DNA of 64,000 nucleotides from Siphonodentalium dalli. Its lineage: Eukaryota; Mollusca; Scaphopoda; Gadilida; Siphonodentaliidae. Positions 44,794 to 58,852 of this stretch are shown here, piece after piece; position 1 is the first letter of the stretch; each line of letters opens with the position of its first letter. Below the pieces are notes generated by a model. The model was given only the letters and a program-made list of their open reading frames with translations, was not told where the DNA came from and made no database searches. The stretch lies in contig CP136066.1 in the NCBI GenBank assembly GCA_032622095.1, positions 55,952,609 through 56,016,608 of the forward strand. Reading direction: 5' to 3'. The translations under genes and the position numbers were made by a program.

Positions 44794-46659
44794 GGCCCGT
44801 TCCAAACGACGGATTTTTGTCGACTCGAATCTAATTGTATTAAATCCGTCGGTGATGCGTCTGCGGTCAATTTTGTTTCAGACGGACGCATCTTTGTCGC
44901 GTCGAATCTAATACATCGGTCGATTTATTTAAAGGTGCACTCCATGTTACCTTCACAAAATGGTCACGCGTAGATATAGAGGCCTATATATACCGGTATG
45001 TTATACATATATATACTAAAATACAGTATAAATTATGTATAAATATATGCGCGATTGCAGCGCGAATATATGTGCATATATATGAGGATGCATATAGTAC
45101 ATATAGTTATATAATATAATATAATAGGCGCTACAAATAAATGTTAGATCGTGCAACCAATTGCCATATATGTGTATACCATGCATGTAAATGCAGGTAT
45201 ACAAGAATTATTATAAATCAGAGACTACCACCCCTACCCTTATAATAAGGAACACCGACATATATGAATTATTATAAATAAGTGGTTACCACCACTATAC
45301 CCCTCATAATAAGTAATTCCGGTATATATGAATTATTATAAATCATAGGCTACCATCCCTACCCCTCATAATACGTAATACCGGTTTATATGAATTATTA
45401 TAAATATGAGGCTACCACACCTAGGTACCCCTTATAATAAGGAATACCGGAATATATTAATTATATATTATAAATCATAGGCTACCACCTATATATCCTT
45501 TATAATAAGGAATACCGGTATCTATGAATTATTATAAATCATAGGCTACCATCCCTACCCCTCATACCGGTATATATAAATTATTATAAATCATAGGCTA
45601 CCATGCTGCCATGATCAGTGGTACCACCCCTACCTCTTATAATGAGGAATACCGGAATATATTAATTATATATTATAAATCATAGGCTACCACCTATATA
45701 TCCTTTATAATAAGGAATACCGGTATCTATGAATTATTATAAATCATAGGCTACCATCCCTACCCCTCATAATACGTAATACCGGTTTATATGAATTATT
45801 ATAAATATGAGGCTACCACACCTAGGTACCCCTTATAATAAGGAATACCGGTATATATAAATTATTATAAATCATAGGCTACCATGCTGCCCCTTATAAC
45901 AAGTAATACCTGAATATATGAATTATTATAAATAAGAGGTTACCACCCCTTTACCCACCATAATAAGTAATATCGGTATATATGAATGATTATACATCAG
46001 TAGTACCACCTCTGTCCCTTATAATAAGTAATACCGGTAAATATTAATTATTATACATCAGAGACTACCACCCCTATTCCTTGCAATAAGGAATATCGGT
46101 CTATATGCATTATTATAAATCAGTTGCTACAACCCCTACCCCTTATACCCGTATATATGGATTATTATAAAACATTGATACTATATCCATTATAAGATGT
46201 GAGTCAGTGACATGCCATGTTCGTTGAGGAATCAAACTACCAAAATAATTACAATTGCACAATGTTACCTAAGCAATGCTTATAGATATATCTTTCTTTA
46301 TGACAAAGAGAGCGTGCGACAAATGACGTCATGTGGGTATTTCCTCTGATAAGGGGAGCCCCCTCATTATTATACCATTATCATATCATTATCATATCAT
46401 TTGCATTCGTTCTTCGGCAACTTTCGGCTCTTCTCGTCACATGTATTAGATTCGAGTCGTCAAAAATCCGTCGTTTGAAACCAAGACGGATTTCAGACGC
46501 ATCACCGACGAAGATTCGTCTGAATTGGACGGAGATTCGTCTGTGGTGCGTCTGACACGGATCTAATTGTTTCAAACGTCGCATTTTAGACGCATTTAAT
46601 ACAATTGTGGGTCTGGTATTAGATTCGAGTCGACAAAAATCCGTCGTTTGGAACGGGCC
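44794..46659. mobile_element. 1.87-kb element with perfect 42-bp terminal inverted repeats
   Basis: 44794-44835 and 46618-46659 are exact reverse complements starting GGCCCGTTCCAAACGACGGA. TGA precedes and TAA follows, compatible with a T-N-A target. A further copy of the repeat start (TATTAGATTCGAGTCG...) at about 46447 shows that the right end is a longer array of GACGGAT/GACGCATC blocks. No transposase is encoded. Most of the interior is a ~62-bp tandem array. Confidence 0.8.
45200..46190. repeat. ~62-bp AT-rich tandem repeat, about 15 degenerate units
   Basis: Units read 'gaattattataaatcatagg', 'ctaccacccctaccccttat', 'aataaggaataccggtatat'. A longer duplication inside is visible: 45440-45560 resembles 45650-45760. 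Confidence 0.9.
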
Positions 46660-47565
46660 TAAGTGACGCATTCGTCATCTCTGGTTTAAACCTGGTCCAG
46701 CCAGTCCAGTTGTTCAGCAGTAGTGTCTCTGTATCGTCGAGACAATGAATCGTACTTTCCTAATGCGGACCGCCTCGTTTTATTGATTGCGAAAATCAAT
46801 AATTACGACAGCGAGCATATTTTAATTGGAAGCAGCCACACCTATAAAGCGTGTGGGGATAAGTTTTTGTCAATTTCTATATTTTTTTGGCGTTTTATAA
46901 GCTTAAACCGTTAACTAAACCATCTAATTCGGCAGTCCAGCTACACCAGCTTTATCAAGGCTAAACTTCAGATGACGAATCCATCTTTTCTTCATCGCGG
47001 TTTAGAATTGTAAAACAATCGGTCAAAGGGTGGAGATGTAAATAATCTCGAGTGAGGGCGTGTCTAAGTAGCGACTGCCGACTGGGGCCTATACTATAGA
47101 ATACAATTTTTGTAATAGCAAGCTCATTTGAGCCGTGCAGAAGATGTCGAGTACCATAGACCACTGTAATCTAACAGCCTACCGGTACGCGATTTCTTGT
47201 AAATCACAAAAGACGGCAAATCGAGTACTATCGACCACCGTTCGTAAAACGCACATCTAAACATTTATGATTTTGTCAAGGGTAATTACTCTAATGATAT
47301 ATGCGAATGATATGGCAATGCCAATTTGTGTCAGTTGGTGAGTGGTTTAGTTGATGAATAAAGATACATTATGTGTGACTACTTTCCGATACTTGGGTTA
47401 TTTTGACCACAATTGCGCACCGAGAAAAGTAATTACTTTGGTATCGTGTGGAATACATTTTCAACTGTGTTATGTTACATGTTTCTTAACGGTTTGTCGA
47501 AAAACGTCGGAAAACACACATATCGGTTGTCCTTCAAATGGCCACATCAACTTTATATAGCAATA
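46660..47565. other. Unique stretch with one dispersed fragment
   Basis: 'gcattcgtcatctctggttt' near 46667 resembles inverted or diverged fragments near 44690 and 46925-46985. No gene is recognised. Confidence 0.4.
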
Positions 47566-48411
47566 CTAGCAGGTTAGCCCGCCACTGGCGGCATTCGTAT
47601 CATGGCTTTGTTTCAGAAACATGACATGTTTTTAATTTAACCAAATTTCAAGTCGATAGCTCCACCCGTTTCCGAGATCTGGTCTGCGCATGCGCGAAGC
47701 TTGCGTCGCACGGGCTCGGCGACCCGACAAAATTCGTACCCGGGGCAAGATACATTCACATACCAAATTTCAAGTCGATAGCTACACCCGTTTCCGAGAT
47801 CTCGTCTGCGCATGCGCGAAGCTGGCGTCGCAAGGGCTCGGCGACCCGATACAATTTGTATCCGGGGCAAGATACATTCACATAGCAAATTTCAAGTCGA
47901 TAGCTCCACCCGTTTCCGAGATAACGTATTCTTTGTTTTTCAATGAGTTAATTCATGGTACCCGTCCTCCCCGTCCTAAACTCCAGAGCGGACAGTCAAT
48001 TAATACCGTCGTGAAATTCCTCTGCATAATATTTCGAGCTCTTAGATCAATTCTGCCTTTTTAGTCGAGATAATTGCATTTCGTCCGCATCCGTATTTCG
48101 GACGCATGTGGTCAGTCGTTTAGCCACGTCCATTGGAATCCGCATCCGTATTTCGGACGCATGGGGTCAGTCGTTTAGCCACGTCCATTGCAATAAAGAG
48201 CGTTGATTGTTAACACCTCCGTATAAGGTCAATATACAGATCGTTGATGTCTTAACCACCGCAGTGCTGTTTTTTGTTACTGAGATTGGAGAACGGGTGC
48301 TCTGATCGATCGAGCTTCTCCAAAACGCGACCACGGTCGTGTCGGCGTGATTTTACACTTACATACGAAATTTGAGCTCAATCTGTACACGCGTTTTGGA
48401 TTCTATGCAGT

Positions 48412-48461
<50 letters not shown>

Positions 48462-51400
48462 GGAGTTTTCAAAATATATAGTACTAGCAGGTTAGCCCGC
48501 CACTGGCGGCATTCGTCCCATGGCTTTGGTCGATCCATTAATTTTAGTTTTTCAATGTAACCCCGTACAGAACCGGGCTACTCAAAAACCAAATTTCAAG
48601 TCGATAGCTGTACCCGTTTCCGAGATCTGGTCTGCGCATGCGCGAATCTGGCGTCGCACGGGCTCGGCGACCCGATAAAATTCGTATCCGGGGCAAGATA
48701 CATTCACATACCAAATTTCAAGTCGATAGCTCCACCCGTTTCCGATATATCGTCTGCGCATGCGCTGCACGGGCGTCGCACGGGCTCGCCAATACGACAG
48801 CGACGACCACCTGGTCAAACTACACTCACGTACCAAGTTTCGTCCCGATCGGTCGAGGTGTTGGTATCTGATGCAAAAGACGAAATTGTGAGTGTTGGTC
48901 AATAGTCCCCGCCGCGAACCTCATCGTCGCAAAGAGCGGACAGTCAATTAACCCCGTTGTGAACCTCAATCACCAACGCGACGTAAACATGTGTTGCGTT
49001 CTAAAAATAGGAAAGCACTTTCTCTCTGCATAATTCTGCAGATGCTAATAACGTTGCTCCCCGTAGGTAGCAATATCGTTGTTGTTGATATATACGGGTT
49101 GTGGGCTATTTTCTTATTTAGCAAGTTTGAGCTCAATCGGTTAGAGTCTATAAAGGACACACTCATATATATGACACTTCCCGTAGGTAGCAAGTTTGAG
49201 CTCAATCGGCATTCCCTGGAATTTCCCGTAGATTGGCAGATTCCAGTACTTTATAACGGTATATCTGGGGAGAAATCTGATGCTATATTCGTGATTATCT
49301 GGGATGATTTCGGTATATACCGAAGTAAAAACAAAGCGCGCCATCCGTGCTCGCAGGGAATAAATTTCGAGCGATAACGTTTGCGTTCCCGTATATAACT
49401 CTGCAGATGCGAATAACGTTGAATGGGAAACAGACGCTCGTTATAGAGATGCGTCAAAAACAAACGCTCATTAAATAATCACTTGATTAACCCCCGCCGT
49501 TCCTTTGCGGTGATTTGAGATTGGAGAACGGGTGCTCTGAGCTTCTCTAAACCGCGACCACGGTCGTGTCGGTGGGATTTGACACTTACATAGGAAGTCT
49601 GAGCTCAATCTTTACACGCGTTTTGGATTCTATGAAGTACACACACACATATATACGAAGTCTCAAAATATATAGTATAGACTAGCAGGTTAGCCCGCCA
49701 CTGGCGGCATTCGTCCCATGGCTTTGGTCGATCCATTAATTTTAGTTTTTCAATGTAACCCCGTACAGAACCGGGCTACTCAAAAACCAAATTTCAAGTC
49801 GATAGCTGTACCCGTTTCCGAGATCTGGTCTGCGCATGCGCGAATCTGGCGTCGCACGGGCTCGGCGACCCGATAAAATTCGTATCCGGGGCAAGATACA
49901 TTCACATACCAAATTTCAAGTCGATAGCTCCACCCGTTTCCGATATATCGTCTGCGCATGCGCTGCACGGGCGTCGCACGGGCTCGCCAATACGACAGCG
50001 ACGACCACCTGGTCAAACTACACTCACGTACCAAGTTTCGTCCCGATCGGTCGAGGTGTTGGTATCTGATGCAAAAGACGAAATTGTGAGTGTTGGTCAA
50101 TAGTCCCCGCCGCGAACCTCATCGTCGCAAAGAGCGGACAGTCAATTAACCCCGTTGTGAACCTCAATCACCAACGCGACGTAAACATGTGTTGCGTTCT
50201 AAAAATAGGAAAGCACTTTCTCTCTGCATAATTCTGCAGATGCTAATAACGTTGCTCCCCGTAGGTAGCAATATCGTTGTTGTTGATATATACGGGTTGT
50301 GGGCTATTTTCTTATTTAGCAAGTTTGAGCTCAATCGGTTAGAGTCTATAAAGGACACACTCATATATATGACACTTCCCGTAGGTAGCAAGTTTGAGCT
50401 CAATCGGCATTCCCTGGAATTTCCCGTAGATTGGCAGATTCCAGTACTTTATAACGGTATATCTGGGGAGAAATCTGATGCTATATTCGTGATTATCTGG
50501 GATGATTTCGGTATATACCGAAGTAAAAACAAAGCGCGCCATCCGTGCTCGCAGGGAATAAATTTCGAGCGATAACGTTTGCGTTCCCGTATATAACTCT
50601 GCAGATGCGAATAACGTTGAATGGGAAACAGACGCTCGTTATAGAGATGCGTCAAAAACAAACGCTCATTAAATAATCACTTGATTAACCCCCGCCGTTC
50701 CTTTGCGGTGATTTGAGATTGGAGAACGGGTGCTCTGAGCTTCTCTAAACCGCGACCACGGTCGTGTCGGTGGGATTTGACACTTACATAGGAAGTCTGA
50801 GCTCAATCTTTACACGCGTTTTGGATTCTATGAAGTACACACACACATATATACGAAGTCTCAAAATATATAGTATAGACTAGCAGGTTAGCCCGCCACT
50901 GGCGGCATTCGTCCCATGGCTTTGGTCGATCCATTAATTTTAGTTTTTCAATGTAACCCCGTACAGGACCGGGCTACTCAAAAACCAAATTTCAAGTCGA
51001 TAGCTCCACCCGTTTCCGAGATCTGGTCTGCGCATGCGCGTATCTGGCGTCGCACGGGCTCGGCGACCCGATAAAATTCGTATCCGGGGCAAGATACATT
51101 CACATACCAAATTTCAAGTCGATAGCTCCACCCGTTTCCGATATATCGTCTGCGCATGCGCTGCACGGGCGTCGCACGGGCTCGCCAATACGACAGCGAC
51201 GACCACCTGGTCAAACTACACTCACGTACCAAGTTTCGTCCCGATCGGTCGAGGTGTTGGTATCTGATGCAAAAGACGAAATTGTGAGTGTTGGTCAATA
51301 GTCCCCGCCGCGAACCTCATCGTCGCAAAGAGCGGACAGTCAATTAACCCCGTTGTGAACCTCAATCACCAACGCGACGTAAACATGTGTTGCGTTCTAA

Positions 51401-54135
51401 AAATAGGAAAGCACTTTCTCTCTGCATAATTCTGCAGATGCTAATAACGTTGCTCCCCGTAGGTAGCAATATCGTTGTTGTTGATATATACGGGTTGTGG
51501 GCTATTTTCTTATTTAGCAAGTTTGAGCTCAATCGGTTAGAGTCTATAAAGGACACACTCATATATATGACACTTCCCGTAGGTAGCAAGTTTGAGCTCA
51601 ATCGGCATTCCCTGGAATTTCCCGTAGATTGGCAGATTCCAGTACTTTATAACGGTATATCTGGGGAGAAATCTGATGCTATATTCGTGATTATCTGGGA
51701 TGATTTCGGTATATACCGAAGTAAAAACAAAGCGCGCCATCCGTGCTCGCAGGGAATAAATTTCGAGCGATAACGTTTGCGTTCCCGTATATAACTCTGC
51801 AGATGCGAATAACGTTGAATGGGAAACAGACGCTCGTTATAGAGATGCGTCAAAAACAAACGCTCATTAAATAATCACTTGATTAAACCCCGCCGTTCCT
51901 TTGCGGTGATTTGAGATTGGAGAACGGGTGCTCTGAGCTTCTCTAAACCGCGACCACGGTCGTGTCGGTGGGATTTGACACTTACATAGGAAGTCTGAGC
52001 TCAATCTTTACACGCGTTTTGGATTCTATGAAGTACACACACACATATATACGAAGTCTCAAAATATATAGTATAGACTAGCAGGTTAGCCCGCCACTGG
52101 CGGCATTCGTCCCATGGCTTTGGTCGATCCATTAATTTTAGTTTTTCAATGTAACCCCGTACAGGACCGGGCTACTCAAAAACCAAATTTCAAGTCGATA
52201 GCTCCACCCGTTTCCGAGATCTGGTCTGCGCATGCGCGTATCTGGCGTCGCACGGGCTCGGCGACCCGATAAAATTCGTATCCGGGGCAAGATACATTCA
52301 CATACCAAATTTCAAGTCGTTTCAACGTTGAATGGGAAACAGACGCTCTTTATAGAGATGCGTCAAAAACAAACGCTCATTAAATAATTACTTGATTAAC
52401 CCACGCCGTGCGGTGATTTGAGATTGGAGAAAGGGTGCTCTGAGCTTCTATAGACCGCGACCACGGTCGTGTCGGTGGGATTTGACACTTACATAGGAAG
52501 TTTGAGCTCAATATGTACACGCGTTTTGGATTCTATGAAGTACATATATACACACACATATATATACGAAGTCTCAAAATATATAGTACTAGCAGGTTAG
52601 CCCGCTACTGGCGGCATTCGTCTCATGGCTTTGTTTCAGAAACATGACATTTTTTAAATTTAACCAAATTTCAAGTCGATAGCTCCACCCGTTTCCGAGA
52701 TCTGGTCTGCGCATGCGCGAAGCTTGCGTCGCACGGGCTCGACGACCCGATAAAATTTGTATCCGGGGCAAGATACATTCACATAGCAAATTTCAAGTCG
52801 ATAGCTCCACCCGTTTCCGAGATAACGCATTCTTTGTTTTTTAATGAGTTAATTCATGGTACCCGTCCTCCCTGTCCTAAACTTCAGAGCGGACAGTCAA
52901 TTAATCCCGTCGTGAAATCCATCTGCATAATATTTCGAGCTCTTAGATCAATTCTGCCTTTTTAGTCGTGATAATTGCATTTCGTCCGCATCCGTATTTC
53001 GGACGCATGGGGTCAGTCGTTTAGCCACGTCCATTGGAATCCGCATCGGACGCATGGGGTCAGTCGTTTAGCCACGTCCATTGCAATAAAGAGCGTTGAT
53101 TGTTAAAACCTCCGTATAAGGTCAATATAAAGATCGTTGATGTCTTAACCACCGCAGTGCCGTTTTTTGTGACAGAGATTGGAGAACGGGTGCTCTGAGC
53201 TTCTCCAAAACGCGACCACGGTCGTGTCGGTGGAATTTTACACTTTTATACGAAATTTGAGCTCAATCTGTACACGCGTTTTGGATTCCATGAAGTACCC
53301 ACATACATATATACACGCACACACATATATATATATATACGGAGTTATCAAATTATATAGTAGACTAGCAGGTTAGCCCGCCACTGGCGGCATTCGTCTC
53401 ATGTCTTTGTTTCAGAAACATGACATGTTTTTAATTTAACCAAATTTCAAGTCGATAGCTCCACCCGTTTCCGAGATCTCGTCTGCGCACGCGCTGCACT
53501 TTCAAGTCGATAGCTCCACCCGTTTCCGAGATCTCGTCTGCGCATGCGCGAAGCTGGCGTCGCACGGGCTAGGCGATCCGATAAAATTTATATCCGGGTC
53601 AAGATACATTCACATAGCAAATTTCAAGTCGATAGCTCCACCCGTTTCCGAGATAACGCATTCTTTGTTTCTCAATGAGTTAATTCATGGTACCCGTCCT
53701 CCCTGTCCTAAACTTCAGAGCGGACAGTCAATTAATCCCGTCGTGAAATCCCTCTGCATAATATTTCGAGCTCTTAGATCAATTCTGCCTTTTTAGTCGA
53801 GATAATTGCATTTCGTCCGCATCCGTATTTCGGACGCATGGGGTCAGTCGTTTGGCCACGTCCATTGGAATCCGCATCGGACGCATGGGGTCAGTCGTTT
53901 AGCCACGTTCATTGCAATAAAGAGCGTTGATTGTTAAAACCTCCGTATGAGGTCAATATAAATATTGTTGATGTCTTAACCACCAAGGTGCCGTTTTTTG
54001 TGACAGAGATTGGAGAACGGGTGCTCTGAGCTTCTCCAAAACGCGACCACGGTCTTGTCGGTGGGATTTTACACTTACATACGAAATTTGAGCTCAATCT
54101 GTACACGCGTTTTGGATTCCAAGAAGTACCCACAT

Positions 54136-54197
<62 letters not shown>

Positions 54198-56153
54198 GGA
54201 GTTATCAAATTATATAGTAGACTAGCAGGTTAGCTCGCCACTGGCGGCATTCGTCTCATGGCTTTGTTTCAGAAACATGACATTTTATAAATTTAACCAA
54301 ATTTCAGGTCGATAGCTCCACCCGTTTCCGAGATATGGTCTGCACATGCGCGAAGCTTGCGTCGCACGGACTCGGCGACCCGATAAAATTCGTATCCGGG
54401 GCAAGATACATTCACATAGCAAATTTCAAGTCGATAGCTCCACCCGTTTCCGAGATCTCGTCTGCGCATGCGCTGCACGGGCGTCGGTCGGGCTCGGCGA
54501 CCCGATAAAATTCGTACCCGGGGCAAGATACATTCACATACCAAATTTCAAGTCGATAGCACCACCCTTTTCCGAGATAACGCATTCTTTGTTTTTCAAT
54601 GAGTTAATGCATGGTACCCGTCCTCCCCGTCCTAAACTTCAGAGCGGACAGTCAATTAATCCCATCGTGAAATCCCTCCGCATAATATTTCGAGCTCTTA
54701 GATCAATTTTGCCTTTTTAGTCGAGATAATTGCATTTCGTCCGCATCGGTATTTCGGACGCATGTCCCTCCGCATAATATTTCGAGCTCTTAGATCAATT
54801 CTGCCTTTTTAGTCGAGATAATTGCATCGCGTCCGCATCCGTATTTCGGACGCATGGGGTCAGTCGTTTAGCCACGTCCATTGGAATCCGCATCCGTATT
54901 TCGGACGCATGGGGTCAGTCGTTTAGCCACGTCCATTGCAATAAAGAGCGTTGATTGTTAACACCTCCGTATAAGGTCAACATAAAGATCGTTAATGTCT
55001 TAACCACCGCAGTGCCGTTTTTTGTGATTGGAAAGGGAGAAACGGTGCTCTGAATTTCTCCAAAACGCGACCACGGCGGTGTCCGTGGGATTTTACACTT
55101 ATATACGAAATTTGAACACGATCCGTCAACGTGTTTTCGATTCTATGAAGTACACATATACACACACACATACATATATATATACGGAAGTCTCAAATTA
55201 TATAGTAGACTAGCAGGTTAGCCCGCCACTGGCGGCATTCGCCTGATGGCTTTGTTTCAGAAACATGACATTTTATAAATTTAACCAAATTTCAAGTCGA
55301 TAGCTCCACCCGTTTCCGAGATCTGGTCTGCGCATGCGCGAAGCTTGTGTCGCACGGGCTCGACGACCCGATAAAATTCGTATCCGGGGCAAGATACATT
55401 CACATAGCAAATTTCAAGTCGATAGCTCCACCGTTTCCGAGATCTCGTCTGCGCACGCGCTGCACGGGCGTCGCACGGGCTCGGCGACCCGATAAAATTC
55501 GTACCCGGGTCAAGATACATTCACTTACCAAATTTCAAGTCGATAGCTCCACCCGTTTCAGAGATCTCGTCTGCGCATGCGCGAAGCTGGCGTCCCACGG
55601 GCTCGGCGACCCGATAAAATTTGTATCCGGGGCAAGATACATTCACATAGCAAATTTCAAGTCGATAGCTCCACCCGTTTCCGAGATAACGCATTCTTTG
55701 TTTTTCAATGAGTTAATTCATGGTACCCGTCCTCCCCGTCCTAAACTTAAGAGCGGACGTCCCTCTGCATAATATTTCGAGCTCTTAGATCAATTCTGCC
55801 TTTTAGTCGAGATAATTGCATTTCGTCCGCATCCGTATTTCGGACGCATGGGGTCAGTCGTTTAGCCACGTCCATTGGAATCCGCATCGGACGCATGGGG
55901 TCAGTCGTTTAGCCACGTCCATTGCAATAAAGAGCGTTAATTGTTAAAACCTCCGTATAAGGTCAATATAAAGATCGTTAATGTCTTAACCACCGCAGTG
56001 CCGTTTTTTGTGACAGAGATTGGAGAAACGTGCTCTGAGCTTCTCCAAAACGCGACCACGGCCGTGTCGGTTTGATTTTACACTTATATACGAAGTTTGA
56101 GATCAATCTGAACACGCGTTTTGGATTCCATGAAGTACCCACACACACATATA
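47566..56153 (-). mobile_element. Array of nine head-to-tail Helitron-like units (family 2)
   Basis: Unit 3' ends (CTAG on the minus strand) lie at 47566, 48484, 49682, 50880, 52078, 52589, 53365, 54222 and 55210. Read on the minus strand, each unit starts TC or a variant followed by TATATATTTTGAGACTTCG, then a (TA)n(TG)n microsatellite, 'tccaaaacgcgtgtacag', a unit-specific middle and one to three 122-bp repeats. Each ends with the hairpin CCGCC-AGT-GGCGG and GCTAACCTGCTAG. Two middle types exist. One has duplicated 'catccgtatttcggacgca' blocks (units at 47566, 52589-55210). The other has a 'gtaggtagcaagtttgagct' duplication (1198-bp units). The 122-bp core is the one in family 1. Confidence 0.7.
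48484..52077 (-). repeat. Three nearly identical 1198-bp tandem units
   Basis: 48484-49681, 49682-50879 and 50880-52077 differ at only a handful of positions, for example GTACAGAACC versus GTACAGGACC and CGAATCTGG versus CGTATCTGG. A fourth copy (52078-52588) lost about 690 bp, with a join near 52319. Small open frames inside repeat at the same spacing and are not genes. Confidence 0.95.
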
Positions 56154-58852
56154 TCTATATCTATATTTGCGAATGTCTGTCTGTCTGTCTGTCTGTCTGT
56201 GTTCTATAGAAATCCACAGGGGACCATCTAGATGATGCCAAAGGGGTTTACTAGGAGTAGCTTTTTACGAGAAAGATAATGGTCGGGGTTAGAATTTCCT
56301 AAAGTGACGCCGTTGTTGTCAGGGGCAGAAAAGGGGGAGGGGCAGAAATTTTTTTTGTCGCCGATTGCCACCAAACTTCTATATAATCATCCCCATAATA
56401 TGAAGAATCCAACGGTGTGGTTTAAATATGTCAAAAGTGGCGTCGTTTGAGTCAGTGATGAACGGAAGGGGAGAGGGGCACCAAAATTGATAAAAACTAA
56501 TTTTAGCGCCGATTTCCACCAAATTGATATATATTCTTCTTCATGATACAAGGAATCTAATTGTGCGATTTAACAACGCCAAATTGTTGTTTTTGGATGA
56601 GAGATTGGGAGGGGTGGGCACTAAATTTGACAATAAGTCGCCGATTGCCACCACACTTATACAAAATCATCCCCATGGTATGAGGAGTCTAATGGTGTGG
56701 CTTTTATCTGTCAAATGTGGCCTGATTCGAGTCAGGGTTGCATTGAAATGGACAGGGGCACCAAAATTGATGCACAATTTTTTTAGCGCCAATTTCCACC
56801 AAATTGATACACGTTCTTATCCATGATACGAGGAATCTAATCGTGATTTAAAGAGCCATAGTGGTGCTGTTTGGGTGAGAGGTGGAGAGGGGAGGGATTG
56901 GCACCAAATTTGATAAAAAAAATTGTTTAGTCGCCGATTATCACCAAACTTATAAACAATCATCTCCATGATATCAGGAGTGTAATCGTATGGTTTAAGG
57001 ATGTCACAAGTGGGGCCATTCGAGTCAGTGGTGTATAGAGATGAGAGGGACACAAAAACTTATATCTATATGCTTAGTGCCGATTTCCACCAGATTGATA
57101 CATATTCTTCTCCGTGATACGATGAATCTTATCGTGTGGTTTAGATACACCAAATTGGTGCCCTATGGGTGAGAGATATGGGGACCTTACATTTGATACG
57201 AATTTGTATACTCGCCAATTTTCACCAATTTCTTATATATGCATCTCTAATCTCTAATGAGTCTTAGTGTGGCAGCTTGAGTCCGAAATAGGGACGGGAG
57301 GGTCACCAAAAACTGATACAAAATATTTTTAGAACCAATTACCATCAAATTTAGACACGTTCTTCTCAAATGATACAAGAAATAAAATCGTGCTGTCTGT
57401 CTGTCTATTTGTCTGTCTGTGTGCGTTCTATATATAACTTCACGCGGTACAATCGAGATGGCACCAAGGCGTTCTAAGAGGGGTAACTTTTTACAAGGAA
57501 GATAATGGTGCGGGTTAAAATGTTATAAAATGACGCTGTTGGTGGGAGGGGAAATAAAAAAAATATGGTGAAATAGTTTTGTCGCTGATTTCCACCAAAC
57601 GAATATATAATCACCTTCGCAATATGACGTTGTTCGAGTCAGCGTTGCATCAACAATTGATTTAATAAACCAAATTCCACCAAATTCATACACGTTTTTC
57701 TCTAATGATATACCATGAATTAAATCACATTTGGTGTCGTTTGTGTCACGGATGGCGAGCGAATATGCACTATCATTGATCAGATTGCTATTCGCCGATA
57801 TCCACATATAAGTTATAAACAATCACCAGGCCATCTCCATATCATTTTAAGTAGTTGGGCGTTCACATTTCACAATCCCGACATATGGTGACCCACATAA
57901 GTCACTTGAACAATTATATCTTCTTAACAGTCATATTTGTATGGGAATGGCAATCAAGGCATTCACACAATGAGCTAGCAAAAAGAGATAACTAGAAGAA
58001 GCATTAAACGTATATTTATCATTCTATTGAAGAGATACATATATTCGTGCAAACTGAGAGACCTCGAACCGTCAGAGGATTGCATATATATCATAACAAA
58101 ATTTAGTCTGTTCCATTCAATACAGTTTCCACAAACAGTTACAATTTGTCAAGAGATATGGAAGGCCTGTTCAAAAATAGTGGTCACAGTGTGCAGTCAA
58201 ATATAGTTTCTTCTGACATACAAGAAAATGCAGTTAGTAGCACAAGACTTTTCAGGATCCTACCAATACTGACATCTGACAAGGGTTTTAGAACAGACTC
58301 ATCGACTGACATAAACAACTCAAAATCTCGCCCTGTGCCTGGCACATGTAGCTGATATATGTGCGCAGCAACATTTCGTTTAAACTAAGAATATTTAGCC
58401 AATATATAGCACCATGAACAGAGGAGCACCTGGAAATTTCTTTGAAACATCTGTATCTTCATGGAGATATGATAGCCAGGTGTCCTCGAGATCTTAGTCC
58501 AACTCACTAGATTGATTGATACATCTCAATATGTAAAACCCAATTATCATCTTTTATCGAACTAATGTGTTTATGATGTTCATGTATCATATTATAACGT
58601 CTAATGTATACGCAGTTGTAAATAAATAAATACTTCATTATTGGTGGAACGGATTACTCGCGATAAACAGAATGACAATTGACAATGTGAGCCACTACTT
58701 ATATTCCATGACTGTAATAATCATGTTTTGTGATGCTATTTGAATATACAATTTATGAGAAAACGTATAACACTTTAAGCAAGAGCATTCTCTATTCCCA
58801 ATAAATATCCACAGCATACATTAACCTGGGCAACGCCGGGTAACCCTGCTGG
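56154..58852 (+). mobile_element. Helitron-like element (family 4) nested in a family 2 unit
   Basis: It starts TCTATATCTATATTTGCGAA after an A, followed by (TCTG)n. A ~145-bp tandem repeat occupies 56340-57400. A second copy of the 5' module (57394-57560, again with TCTG steps) and unique DNA follow. It ends with the hairpin CCTGGGC-AAC-GCCGGG, 12 nt before CTGG, then T. Left and right flanks rejoin the microsatellite and 'tctcaaaatatatagtatag' start of a family 2 unit. No Rep/helicase frame is found. Confidence 0.6.
56340..57400 (+). repeat. ~145-bp tandem repeat with alternating subtypes
   Basis: The box 'cgccgatt.ccaccaaa' recurs near 56360, 56508, 56640, 56787, 56932, 57078, 57212 and 57332, followed alternately by 'aatcatccccat' and 'ttcttct.catgatac'. 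The effective unit is thus a dimer of about 290 bp. Diverged copies continue near 57582, 57668 and 57792. Confidence 0.85.

Noticed and set aside
42998-46190. CRISPR-like regularly spaced repeats (59-, 62- and 110-bp arrays)
   Set aside because: The units are contiguous tandem repeats without unique spacers, and the genome is eukaryotic.
58146-58355. 69-codon frame in the unique part of the nested element as a Helitron protein
   Set aside because: It is too short, starts at TTG, and has no Rep or helicase motif.
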